Source: Mycolicibacterium parafortuitum (GTDB lineage Bacteria; Actinomycetota; Actinomycetes; Mycobacteriales; Mycobacteriaceae). Taken from it: a stretch of 37,441 nt of DNA. The first letter of the stretch is position 1; the number at the start of each line of letters is the position of its first letter. Under the pieces are notes generated by a model. That model saw nothing but the letters and a program-made list of their open reading frames with translations, had not been told where the DNA came from and did not search any database. Made by a program: the position numbers and the translations under genes. The stretch lies in the NCBI RefSeq assembly GCF_002086815.1, contig NZ_MVID01000040.1, forward strand, positions 1 through 37,441, given 5' to 3'. Shown piece after piece: positions 24,424 to 32,002 of the stretch.

Positions 24424-25119
24424 GTGACTGTTGTCCTGGCGCTACGGTGCGCAAACGGGGTTGTGCTGGCGTCTGATTCACAGATCACCGACCCCGGCCG
24501 GGGGCTGACCTACCCGGCACAGAAACTGCACCCGCTCGGCGCACACGCGGCGTGGGGCGGCAGCGGCTCCCGCTCGGTGCTGCACGACGTGGAACAGGTG
24601 TTCAGCGCCGAACCCGAGGCGATCCTGCAGTCCGAGAACATCGGGCACGCGCTGCAGACCCGGGTGGTCCCGATCTTGAAGCACCACTACGACAATTTCA
24701 TCGCCGACGTGCCGGGACAGGACACCGGTGGCACCCCGGCGACGTATGTGCTCACCGCCGGCTATGTCGGCGACGAACCGTTCATCGTCGACGTCGACCC
24801 CAACGGTCTGATCGGCCATCACGTGGAGACCGGTTTCCAGGCGATCGGCAGCGGCGCGGCGATGGCGCAGCAGGCGCACGCGTTGCTGGCCCATTTCGGG
24901 ATGTCGAAGCGCGACGTGGAGTACGGCGTGGTGGCCGCGCTGCGGGTGCTCGATGCGCTGGACGCATCCTCACCGAGCGTCGGAGGCCCGATGGACATCT
25001 GCCGCATCACCCCCGACGGCGCGACGCACCTCGAACCCGAAGAGGTGGACGAGGTTCGGCGCCGGGTGGATCGCTGGGTGGAACTCGAGCACCGCGCGCT
25101 CGACGAGCTTTTCGGTTAG
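24424..25119 (+). CDS. Proteasome beta-subunit-like Ntn-hydrolase, without propeptide
   Basis: A 231-residue protein with the 20S proteasome fold. After removal of the initiator Met the chain begins with Thr1 (MTVVLALRCANG). Counting from that Thr, Asp17 (LASDSQ) and Lys33 (AQKLHP) fall exactly where the proteasome catalytic residues lie. GSG at 141-143 matches the conserved Ser129 region, and Asp179 with Ser182 match the Asp166/Ser169 pair. The usual mycobacterial PrcB carries a long propeptide; this protein has none. It is therefore a separate, apparently active family member, perhaps self-assembling like Anbu or HslV. A ribosome site GGGAGGA is 8 nt before the GTG. Target and partner are unknown. 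Confidence 0.8.
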   Translation: MTVVLALRCANGVVLASDSQITDPGRGLTYPAQKLHPLGAHAAWGGSGSRSVLHDVEQVFSAEPEAILQSENIGHALQTRVVPILKHHYDNFIADVPGQDTGGTPATYVLTAGYVGDEPFIVDVDPNGLIGHHVETGFQAIGSGAAMAQQAHALLAHFGMSKRDVEYGVVAALRVLDALDASSPSVGGPMDICRITPDGATHLEPEEVDEVRRRVDRWVELEHRALDELFG

Positions 25120-26360
25120 CGGGCGGGATCAGCGACTTCCAGTGCGAGCACCGCGATGTCGTCGCGCTGGTCGAGTTTCGTTGCCAGCGTGGAGATGTCG
25201 TCCATGAGGGCGGTCAGGCCGCGGCCGGCGCGCTGCCCGACGAACGCCGCCAGCGCCTCTTCGTCGAAGCGCATCTCGTCCATCCGGGCCTCGATCAGCC
25301 CGTCGGTGTAGAACATCAGGATCTGACCGGGCCGCAGCGTCAGCGACGACACTCCGAAGACCGCGTCGGTCAGCGCACCGACGAGCATCCCCTCCTGTGG
25401 CCGGACGGCCTCGGGCGCGCCGCCGTCAGACGACACGAGGAGGGCGGGCGGATGCCCACCGGTCGCGAGCGTCACCGAGAACCCCGCGCCGTCCGCCGCG
25501 GGTTCGAGGGTCCCGAACACCACGGTGCAGAAACGCCGCGGCGCGACCTCGCGCAGCAGCACCGAATTCAATTCCGCCAGAACGTCAGTCGGGTCGGCGT
25601 AGTGCAACGCCGCGGCGCGCAGCGTGTAGCGGATCAGTGACGTAACCACCGCGGCGTCCACGCCGTGCCCGAGAACGTCGCCGATGAAGAACGCCCACCG
25701 GTCACCGCCGAGGCTGAACAGGTCGTAGAAGTCGCCGCCGATCTGGCGGGTCGAGATCGGCCGGAAATAGGACGCGGCGGCCAGTCCTTCGATCCGCGGC
25801 AGCGACGGTGGCAGCAGCGTGCGCTGCAGCGCGGTCGCGAACTCCTCGATGGCGTCACGGTCGCGTTCGGCGATGCCGCGATCGGCGTTCGCCTGATCGC
25901 GTTCGCGCCGCGCCTCGTCGGCGGTGTCGCGCAGCCTGCGCTCGAGGTGGAGAGCGTCGAGCGAAGTCTGGCGCAGCTCAAGCTGATCCATCACCACCGC
26001 GGCCAGGTCGGTCAGCACAGCTGCGTGGTCGGCCGACAACCCGCGCGACTGGGTGTCCAGGACCGCGACGGCACCGAGCCGGTGGCCGTCGAACGTCACG
26101 ATCGGTGCCGCCGCGTAGAACCGGACCCGGTGGTCGGTGAGGAAACCCCCCTGGCTCAGCCGGGGATCAGCGTCGATGACGTCGACATGGCCGGCCGTCG
26201 TGACATCCCCGAGCACCGGATCGTCGCGCGCGGACCGGTCGCCCGTGACCTGCACACCGTGCGTCGAGATCAGGCGTACATGGTCGTCGTCGACGATGGA
26301 CACCACGGCCATCGGTGCGCCCGTCGCCCGGGCGGCGAGTCCGGCGATCCGCCCGAGCAC
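25116..26360 (-). CDS. GAF domain-SpoIIE-type PP2C serine phosphatase (RsbU-like)
   Basis: A protein of at least 414 residues. N-terminal GAF sensor (ATGAPMAVVSIVDDDHVRL, YAAAPIVTFDGHRLGAVAV), a coiled-coil-like Arg/Glu/Asp-rich linker near 140-170, then a PP2C/SpoIIE phosphatase domain with IGGDFYDLFSLGGDRWAFF, IGDVLGHGVDAAV, MFYTDGLIEAR and the final RDDIAVLALEV, which hold the metal-binding aspartates. Such enzymes dephosphorylate anti-sigma-factor antagonists. No partner kinase or antagonist gene is nearby. The start is uncertain: the first usable start is GTG 26360, yet the frame remains convincing protein for about 30 codons upstream. The stop shares TTAG with the proteasome-like gene. 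Confidence 0.86.
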   Translation of the reverse strand: MLGRIAGLAARATGAPMAVVSIVDDDHVRLISTHGVQVTGDRSARDDPVLGDVTTAGHVDVIDADPRLSQGGFLTDHRVRFYAAAPIVTFDGHRLGAVAVLDTQSRGLSADHAAVLTDLAAVVMDQLELRQTSLDALHLERRLRDTADEARRERDQANADRGIAERDRDAIEEFATALQRTLLPPSLPRIEGLAAASYFRPISTRQIGGDFYDLFSLGGDRWAFFIGDVLGHGVDAAVVTSLIRYTLRAAALHYADPTDVLAELNSVLLREVAPRRFCTVVFGTLEPAADGAGFSVTLATGGHPPALLVSSDGGAPEAVRPQEGMLVGALTDAVFGVSSLTLRPGQILMFYTDGLIEARMDEMRFDEEALAAFVGQRAGRGLTALMDDISTLATKLDQRDDIAVLALEVADPAR

Positions 26361-26588
26361 CGTGCCCGGTGCGGCGTCGACGACGCGGTACCGCTGCAGA
26401 GCGCGAAGCCGCGTCTGTTCGTCGGTGTCGACGTGTCTGCCGCTGGTGGAAATCGCATCAAGCCCTTGCTCCGACCGCTCTACCAGAGAAGCGGTTCGGC
26501 CGGGATCTTTTCAGGCTCTGCCCACGTCAGCAACGCCGTGAGCGAAGTATGTCGAGATCGTCATTTTGCCGGTTCGGCTCGGTGGGTT

Positions 26589-27560
26589 TCAGGTGCCGGC
26601 GACCGCGAGCGCCGTGTGCAGGTCGGCTTCGGTGTCGGCCAGGAATGTCTGCAGGTCCGCCCCGACCATGAACGTCGTCGTGAACTGATGCTGTGCGGCG
26701 ATCTGCTGCCATGCCGGGGTCTGCACCATCCGCGCCAGGACGTCGCGCCAGTACGCGAGCGCGTACTCCGGCATTCCGGGCGGACCGTACAGGCCGCGCC
26801 AGTTGGACAGCGTCACGTCGAGGTTCTGTTCGCGGGCGGTCGGGACGTCCAGGCCGGGCAGCCGCTCCTCGGACAACACCCCGAGGGCCCGCAACTCGCC
26901 GGCGCGCACCAGGTCGACGAACTCGCTGACACCGCCGATCGCGACACCGATCTGCCCGTCGAGAAGCGCGTTCGTCTGGTCGCCGCCGCCCTCGAACGGC
27001 ACGTAGGCGACCGTGGCCGGATCGCCTCCGGAGGCGGCCACCAGCAGGTCGAACGGTGCCTGGTCGTCGGTCGCGGCGGCGACCCGGACCTTCGTGGGAT
27101 CGGCCTTGACCGCGGTCAGTACGTCGGCGAGAGTCCGGTACGGCGACTGGGCATCGGTGACGACGATGTAGTACTCGGTGATCAGCCGGGCGATCATCGT
27201 GACGTCGCGGAATCCGTACGGCGACAGCCCGCGCAGCTGATTCATCATCATCGACAGCGAGGTGACCGACACCTGGTCGTCGCGGCCCCGGTACTGCTCG
27301 ACCATGGTGGCCAGGAAGTCCGCGCCGATGTTGCCCGGCCTGTTCTCCACCGGCAGCGGCACATCGACCAGCTTCTCCTTCTCCAGCGCTTCGACCACGG
27401 CGCGGATGGTGATGTCGAATCCGCTGCCCGGGTTTGCGCCGGCGGTCATCGTGACCGGCCCGGCCGGATACCCGGGCGCGGCATCCGCCTCCCCTGCCCT
27501 CTGGAGGCCGGTCAGCAGGAGCGACGCGGCCAGGACCGCCGCGACAACGGATTTCAGCAT
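26589..27560 (-). CDS. Tripartite tricarboxylate transporter substrate-binding protein (TctC/Bug-like), orphan
   Basis: A 323-residue periplasmic-type binding protein. The start at ATG 27560 gives a signal peptide (MLKSVVAAVLAASLLLTG) with cleavage near GEADA; an ATG at 27599 or 27626 would place extra acidic residues before it. Family features are ENRPGNIGADFLA, the RLITEYYIVVTD strand, FEGGGDQTNALLDGQIGVAIGG and WRGLYGPPGMPE. TctC proteins deliver carboxylates to the TctAB membrane complex, but neither tctA nor tctB is in the window, so it works with a complex encoded elsewhere or has another role. Confidence 0.88.
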   Translation of the reverse strand: MLKSVVAAVLAASLLLTGLQRAGEADAAPGYPAGPVTMTAGANPGSGFDITIRAVVEALEKEKLVDVPLPVENRPGNIGADFLATMVEQYRGRDDQVSVTSLSMMMNQLRGLSPYGFRDVTMIARLITEYYIVVTDAQSPYRTLADVLTAVKADPTKVRVAAATDDQAPFDLLVAASGGDPATVAYVPFEGGGDQTNALLDGQIGVAIGGVSEFVDLVRAGELRALGVLSEERLPGLDVPTAREQNLDVTLSNWRGLYGPPGMPEYALAYWRDVLARMVQTPAWQQIAAQHQFTTTFMVGADLQTFLADTEADLHTALAVAGT

Positions 27561-27672
27561 GAAGTACAGGTACACGGAATCGTCGGCGGGTGGATCCATA
27601 TTCGGTGATTGCGATGAGTTCCACACCGGCGCGCGGTCAGCATGTCAAAGCCGACGATCAGGAGATTCCACG

Positions 27673-28299
27673 ATGGGCCGCATCGACATCGAACTGTTCG
27701 CCACCCTCGACCTCGTCGGGCAGGCACCCGGCGGGCCCGACGAGGATCCGCTGGGTTTCCCGTTCGGCGGGTGGCAGGCCCCGCTGATCGACGAGGTCTG
27801 CGGCGAACAGATCGCGGCCGCGTACGAGGGCACCGATGCGCTGCTGCTCGGGCGCCGCACCTATGACATCTTCGCCGCGTACTGGCCGCATCAGCAGGGC
27901 GGCCCGGACGACGACATCGCGACGCTGTTCAACGGCGTCCCGAAGTATGTCGCCTCCGTCGGCACACCCGATCTGTCCTGGGCGGGCTCGACGCAGGTGG
28001 GCCGCGACCTGGCCGCCGAGGTGCGCGAGATCCGGGAGCGTCACGAGCGGATCAAGGTCGTCGGGAGCCTGAACCTGGTGCAAACGTTGTTGCGGGAGAA
28101 GCTGTTCGACGTGATCGACCTGTGGGTGCACCCGATCGTGCTGGGAGTCGGGAAGAAGGTGTTCGACGGCGGCGCGGTCCCGACGAATCTGACGCTGCTC
28201 GATCCTCCCGCGGTGAGCCCGAAGGGCACCGTGTACCTGCGGTACGGACGCGCCGACGGCGTCCCGGCGACCGGGGATATGAGCGCGCACGACGCATAG
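27673..28299 (+). CDS. Dihydrofolate reductase/RibD C-terminal-like reductase
   Basis: A 208-residue single-domain protein of the RibD_C/dihydrofolate-reductase-like fold. The pattern DALLLGRRTYDIFAAYW, then IKVVGSLNLVQTLLREKLFD, VIDLWVHPIVLGVGKKVFDGG is typical of the family. These enzymes probably use NADPH, but their substrates are mostly unknown and they are not the essential FolA. AGGAG lies 8 nt before the ATG at 27673, which decides the start; the open frame before it is antisense to the TctC gene. Confidence 0.89.
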   Translation: MGRIDIELFATLDLVGQAPGGPDEDPLGFPFGGWQAPLIDEVCGEQIAAAYEGTDALLLGRRTYDIFAAYWPHQQGGPDDDIATLFNGVPKYVASVGTPDLSWAGSTQVGRDLAAEVREIRERHERIKVVGSLNLVQTLLREKLFDVIDLWVHPIVLGVGKKVFDGGAVPTNLTLLDPPAVSPKGTVYLRYGRADGVPATGDMSAHDA

Positions 28300-28410
28300 C
28301 ATTTGCCCACCCTGGGTCCGCGTCTTCGCCAGAGCGCTACAGAAGCGAAAACCGCAAAGCGAACGTCTTCGTATTACGGCTAACGATGGGCAGTTTGACG
28401 GGCTGCGAGC

Positions 28411-28416
28411 TACCAT
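28411..28416 (+). promoter_or_regulatory. -10 box (TACCAT) of the excalibur-like gene
   Basis: TACCAT fits TANNNT and is 7 nt before ATG 28424, indicating a leaderless transcript. A TTGACG occurs only 10 nt further upstream, too close to be its -35 box. Confidence 0.45.
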
Positions 28417-28423
28417 TCGCCCC

Positions 28424-28672
28424 ATGGGGGACAAATTAACGTTTGCGCTGGTCGCGTTTGCCCTGTCGGCCGGCGCGTACCTGGGGTGCGCGCCCGCGCA
28501 TGCCGCCGACTGCGACTCGAACTACACGGGAGCCTGCGTCCCGATCGCCAGCGACGTCGACTGCGCAGGAGGCAGCGGAAACGGCCCGGCGTACGTCGCG
28601 GGTCCGGTGCGCGTCATCGGGTCCGACATCTACAAGCTGGACAGCGACGGCAATGGGATCGGATGCGAATGA
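28424..28672 (+). CDS. Small secreted protein with excalibur-like calcium-binding C-terminus
   Basis: An 82-residue protein with a signal peptide (LTFALVAFALSAGAYLGCAP, cut probably after AHA). The mature part is about 53 residues and ends in LDSDGNGIGCE, close to the excalibur motif DxDxDGxxCE, with four cysteines (ADCDS, GACVP, VDCAG, GCE) spaced for two disulfides. Excalibur domains are extracellular and thought to bind calcium. The motif fits well, but the match is to the short motif and not to a whole domain. The start is fixed by the -10 box 7 nt upstream. Confidence 0.72.
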   Translation: MGDKLTFALVAFALSAGAYLGCAPAHAADCDSNYTGACVPIASDVDCAGGSGNGPAYVAGPVRVIGSDIYKLDSDGNGIGCE

Positions 28673-28731
28673 CGTGCGTCGCGTGAGTGACTGACGCCCA
28701 CCCGGGTACCAGAGGCCACGAGGAGGCCTCT

Positions 28732-29301
28732 ATGAACATTCACTCGATACTTCGCTCAGCCGAGTCCGCGAGCGCACTCGACCGGCCGGCCGATCGTGCC
28801 GCGGACACCGTCGACCGAGTCGTCGGCGGCGGCACCCTCGCATCGGCGCTGCGCGGATCCTGGCTCGGTCACCCGGTGCACCCGCTGCTGATCTTCCTGC
28901 CGCTCGGCTCGTGGATGACGGCGGTGCTGTTCGACCTCGGATTCCGGGATCGCACGACGGCGCGCCGACTGCTGGGGATCGGACTGGCCGCGACGCCGCC
29001 CACCGCGTGGGCCGGCTGGGCGGATTTCCCGCTGCTCAACCGTGAGCAGCGGCGGGTGGGACTTCTGCACGCGATCGTCAACGGCGCCGGGATCGTCCTG
29101 TTCGCGCTCGCCTATCGCGCGCACCGCAAGGAACGCCATCGCCGTGCGACGGTGCTGACCGTCGTCGGTCTGCTCGTCGTCAGCATCGGCGGCGCGCTGG
29201 GTGGGCACCTGTCCTACGCCCAGGGCGCCGGCGTGCACCGTTTTCAGGCGCCCCATCACGCCGGCGACCTGGTCGCGTACGCGCGCGGTCACGCAGCCTG
29301 A
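28732..29301 (+). CDS. DUF2231 family membrane protein
   Basis: A 189-residue membrane protein with about four hydrophobic segments. The signature GSWLGHPVHPLLIFLPLGSW and later GHLSYAQGAGV are those of DUF2231 proteins, which carry conserved histidines that may bind a metal or heme; function is unknown. An excellent AGGAGG 5 nt before the ATG at 28732 fixes the start, although the frame is open to 28687. Confidence 0.86.
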   Translation: MNIHSILRSAESASALDRPADRAADTVDRVVGGGTLASALRGSWLGHPVHPLLIFLPLGSWMTAVLFDLGFRDRTTARRLLGIGLAATPPTAWAGWADFPLLNREQRRVGLLHAIVNGAGIVLFALAYRAHRKERHRRATVLTVVGLLVVSIGGALGGHLSYAQGAGVHRFQAPHHAGDLVAYARGHAA

Positions 29302-29325
29302 CCGCGAACGAAGGACCGCCCGGCG

Positions 29326-29715
29326 TCACAGGCGGATGAACACGCCCTGATCGCCGTTCCAGACACCCCACGCGCTGAGGTCGGGATTCCAGACGAGGCT
29401 CAGTCCGTCAGCCCAGTCGGGCAGGTCGGGCCGCAGCGGCGCATCCAGCGGCGGCACCACCGGCGTCACGACCCATGCCGGGACCGCGGGGAGAAGGATC
29501 CGGTCCTGCGGCATCGGGCCACCGTGGCCGGGAGGCGGCAGATAGCCCCGCCCCGGAGGCGCCGGATTACCGGGGCCACCGATGTTGACGCCGGGGCCGG
29601 GATTCGGGTTCGGCGCCGGCGGGTCGGCCAGTGCCATGCCGACTCCGAGGCCGAGCCCAGCCAGGCCCAGCGCGCTTACCGTGGCGACGCCTGCCGCGAT
29701 CTTCTTCATATGCAT
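29326..29715 (-). CDS. Small secreted proline-rich protein
   Basis: A 129-residue exported protein: MHMKKIAAGVATVSALG begins a signal peptide ending at MALA-DPPAP. A proline/glycine/asparagine-rich segment follows (PAPNPNPGPGVNIGGPGNP and further), then a compact C-terminal part with LVWNPDLSAWGVWNGDQGVF. It has no recognised domain. AGGAGGT 4-5 nt before the first ATG makes 29715 the likely start; the second ATG at 29709 is possible. It is convergent with the DUF2231 gene. Confidence 0.75.
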   Translation of the reverse strand: MHMKKIAAGVATVSALGLAGLGLGVGMALADPPAPNPNPGPGVNIGGPGNPAPPGRGYLPPPGHGGPMPQDRILLPAVPAWVVTPVVPPLDAPLRPDLPDWADGLSLVWNPDLSAWGVWNGDQGVFIRL

Positions 29716-30105
29716 AACGACCTCCTAGTCGAATCCGAGGCTGTGCCCGTCAGGCAATTCAGCGCTCGCACGTGCGGTGCGCACTCGGCCGTTGCCACGC
29801 CCTGCGTCGACAATGGCCGACCCCCGTCCCGCAAGAACTATGGCCATCGCTCTTGAGGCCTAAACACCTATCCGGCAAAAGAATTCGTCTGCACTGATCA
29901 CAGGGGGTGTACTCGAAAAGCGTCCGGTGTGAGTTTGCTGGCAATCCTCGGATCGGTGTAACGATCATGGATCAGCTATCGATACGGTCGGCTCCTCGTG
30001 AGGAACGTGCGCCGATGAATCTGCGCCGAATCGCCGCCTGCAGGGGTAGCCGTCCCGTAAATTGTTGCTAGGCCGGGGCTGGTCGATAGCTGGATGGGGA
30101 TCGGA
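29716..30105. other. 390-bp intergenic region without a recognised gene
   Basis: It separates the proline-rich protein gene from the rightward acidic-tail gene, so it holds both promoters. The only repeat seen is a weak inverted repeat, GATCG at 29951-29955 and CGATC at 29962-29966. Short open frames here lack coding character. No RNA gene was recognised. Confidence 0.5.
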
Positions 30106-31236
30106 ATGCACGCGTCAGTACGCGCGGCGCTCGCCGCCGGAGTAGTCGCCATCACGGGTGGCGCGGTGGCGTTCTCGCCGCCGATCCAATCGGTTTCAGA
30201 ACGGGCGTCGGCGGTCGTCGCCCCGATTTCCTACACCTCCGGCAGCACCCGGATACTTCCGATCGCCGACCGTGAGGTGCTTGCGGCGCTCGTCAAGCCG
30301 ACATTGCTGACAGGCGATCGTGATTCCGGCACGTTCCTGCCGGCGCTCGAGCCGAACTTGGCGCTGGCCGACGAGCTCGCGCCGGCTGCCACCGACGACG
30401 GCGTGACCGTCCAGAACGCCGCGTCGGACGTCATCGAGGCGGTGTACAGCTTCACGCGGTATTGGGCCAACTACGTGTCGATGGACCTCGGCCCGTGGCT
30501 GATCAACTGGATACCGTTCGGCTACCTGATCTCCAATCAAATCCAGATCTGGTATCCGAACTTCGTGCTGCCGATCGTCGACAGCTTCGTGTACGACTTC
30601 CTGGTTCCGGTGGTCAACGACCCGCTGAACCTCAGCGTCTGGGCGCAGGGCATCGGCGACATGATCAATACCACCGTCACGGGCCTCCGGAACGGCATCA
30701 CCGCAGAGATCCGGTACATCGTCACTCTCGGCTGGTTGCCGTTCCCGTTGCCGCCGCTGCCGCCGTTCCCGATTCCCGGCGCCTCGCTCGCGACGGCGTC
30801 GGCGGACGCCGGTGTGCAACTCGCGACGATCGAGGGCGCCGACAACGCTGCCGAGGACACCGGCACCGGAGGTAGCGGCGATGCTGCGGCGCCCGCCGAC
30901 GACGCCTCGCCCGCCGAAGTGGACGCGGCAGAACCGGTGTCCCAGAAGCCGACCGTCGTACGCGAGGACGTCGCTGTGGACGAGGACGCGGCTTCCGGAG
31001 ACGAAGTTTCCGGAGACGAGGCTGCCGAGGGCGCTGCCGAAGAGGACGGTGTCGAAGAAGAGGGTGTCGAAGATGCCGTCGAAGAGGACGTCGTCGACGA
31101 GGTCGAGCAGTCCGACGAAGCCGTCGACGAGGGTCAGAACGACACGGCCGACGAGGACGACACCGCCGGCAGTGACACTGCCGGCTCGAACGACAGCGCG
31201 GATTCCGGGACCGACACGTCCGCCGGCGACGAATAG
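30106..31236 (+). CDS. Exported protein with long acidic C-terminal tail, unknown function
   Basis: A 376-residue protein with three parts. A signal-like N-terminus (MHASVRAALAAGVVAITGG) is followed by a structured central part of about 200 residues rich in aromatic and Pro residues (VYSFTRYWANYVSMDLGPW; WLPFPLPPLPPFPIPG). The last 130 residues are extremely acidic (EEDGVEEEGVEDAVEEDVVD) and lack aromatics. The central part resembles PE-like or other mycobacterial surface proteins only loosely. The start is either 30106 or ATG 30094, which would add four residues. The tail is encoded by repetitive GTCGAAGA-type sequence and may be intrinsically disordered. Confidence 0.72.
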   Translation: MHASVRAALAAGVVAITGGAVAFSPPIQSVSERASAVVAPISYTSGSTRILPIADREVLAALVKPTLLTGDRDSGTFLPALEPNLALADELAPAATDDGVTVQNAASDVIEAVYSFTRYWANYVSMDLGPWLINWIPFGYLISNQIQIWYPNFVLPIVDSFVYDFLVPVVNDPLNLSVWAQGIGDMINTTVTGLRNGITAEIRYIVTLGWLPFPLPPLPPFPIPGASLATASADAGVQLATIEGADNAAEDTGTGGSGDAAAPADDASPAEVDAAEPVSQKPTVVREDVAVDEDAASGDEVSGDEAAEGAAEEDGVEEEGVEDAVEEDVVDEVEQSDEAVDEGQNDTADEDDTAGSDTAGSNDSADSGTDTSAGDE

Positions 31237-31277
31237 CGCGTCGTCGGCCTCACGCCGCATCGCGCAGTAAACAGTCA

Positions 31278-31293
31278 CCGCCCGCCACTGCGG
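31278..31293. terminator. Hairpin after the acidic-tail gene, possible terminator
   Basis: GCCCGC-CACT-GCGGGC forms a perfect 6-bp GC stem with a 4-nt loop, 42 nt after the stop at 31236. No U-run follows, so it is at best a mycobacterial-style terminator. Confidence 0.3.
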
Positions 31294-31333
31294 GCATCTG
31301 CTCCAGCCGCACACCTGATACGGAACGCTTGAT

Positions 31334-31341
31334 TTCCGGAA
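31334..31341. promoter_or_regulatory. Palindrome TTCCGGAA upstream of the TetR-P450 operon
   Basis: An 8-bp perfect palindrome 22 bp before the TetR start, with a second CGGAAC copy at about 31321. It is a possible autoregulatory site for the adjacent TetR protein; this is inferred from position only. Confidence 0.3.
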
Positions 31342-31363
31342 CTACGCCGTCCAGTATTAGGCG

Positions 31364-32002
31364 GTGCCCTCCAGCGTGACGACGGCGCCCGTCGTCTCCA
31401 CCCGGACAACGCAGCGGCGCGGCCGGCCCCGTGACGACCGACTGGACGCCACCATCGTGAATGCGACGATCGCTGAGGTCGGCGCCAAAGGATGGGGCGG
31501 CGCCACCATCGAGGGGATCGCCGCCCGCGCCGGCGTCGGACGCGGCACGATCTACCGGCGGTGGCCGAGCAAGACGGAGTTGTTCCAGTACGCCGCGGCC
31601 GCAGTCACGCGTCCTGTCGAGGCGCCCGACACCGGCTCCTTCGTCGACGATCTGTTCTCGGCGGTCCTGCCGATCGCTGACATGTTGACTCAACCCGACC
31701 TCGCCGCGTTGCTGCCGTCTCTGCTCGCCGAGGCCGCCAACGACGCGTCGATTCGACAAACGCTGCGCACCTTCGTCGCTCGATCGAGGCAACAGGCCAT
31801 CGAAGCGGTCGAACGCGCGCGCCGACGCGGCGACATCGTGCAGTCGACAGACGCCGAGACGCTGGTGGACATGCTCGCCGGGGCGCTGGTCTATCGGCGG
31901 CTACTACTCGGCGAAACGACGGATGCGGCGGCGGTGCGTGTCTTGGTTCGCCAAGCCGTTCAGAGCTGCTCGACATCCGAAGCGATCGAGGAGAATTCAT
32001 GA
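31364..32002 (+). CDS. TetR/AcrR family regulator of the P450 gene
   Basis: A 212-residue regulator. After a short N-terminal tail the DNA-binding domain reads RGRPRDDRLDATIVNATIAE, then IAARAGVGRGTIYRRWPSK with a textbook recognition helix. The C-terminal part resembles the TetR_C_11 type ligand domain. Its stop overlaps the ATG of the P450 gene in ATGA, so the two are translated together, and the regulator probably responds to the substrate or product of the P450. The start is GTG 31364 or GTG 31376, four codons later. Confidence 0.88.
   Translation: MPSSVTTAPVVSTRTTQRRGRPRDDRLDATIVNATIAEVGAKGWGGATIEGIAARAGVGRGTIYRRWPSKTELFQYAAAAVTRPVEAPDTGSFVDDLFSAVLPIADMLTQPDLAALLPSLLAEAANDASIRQTLRTFVARSRQQAIEAVERARRRGDIVQSTDAETLVDMLAGALVYRRLLLGETTDAAAVRVLVRQAVQSCSTSEAIEENS

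Noticed and set aside
29759..29968. Short leftward frame in the 390-bp intergenic region
   Set aside because: It has no ribosome site or recognisable domain, and its composition looks non-coding.
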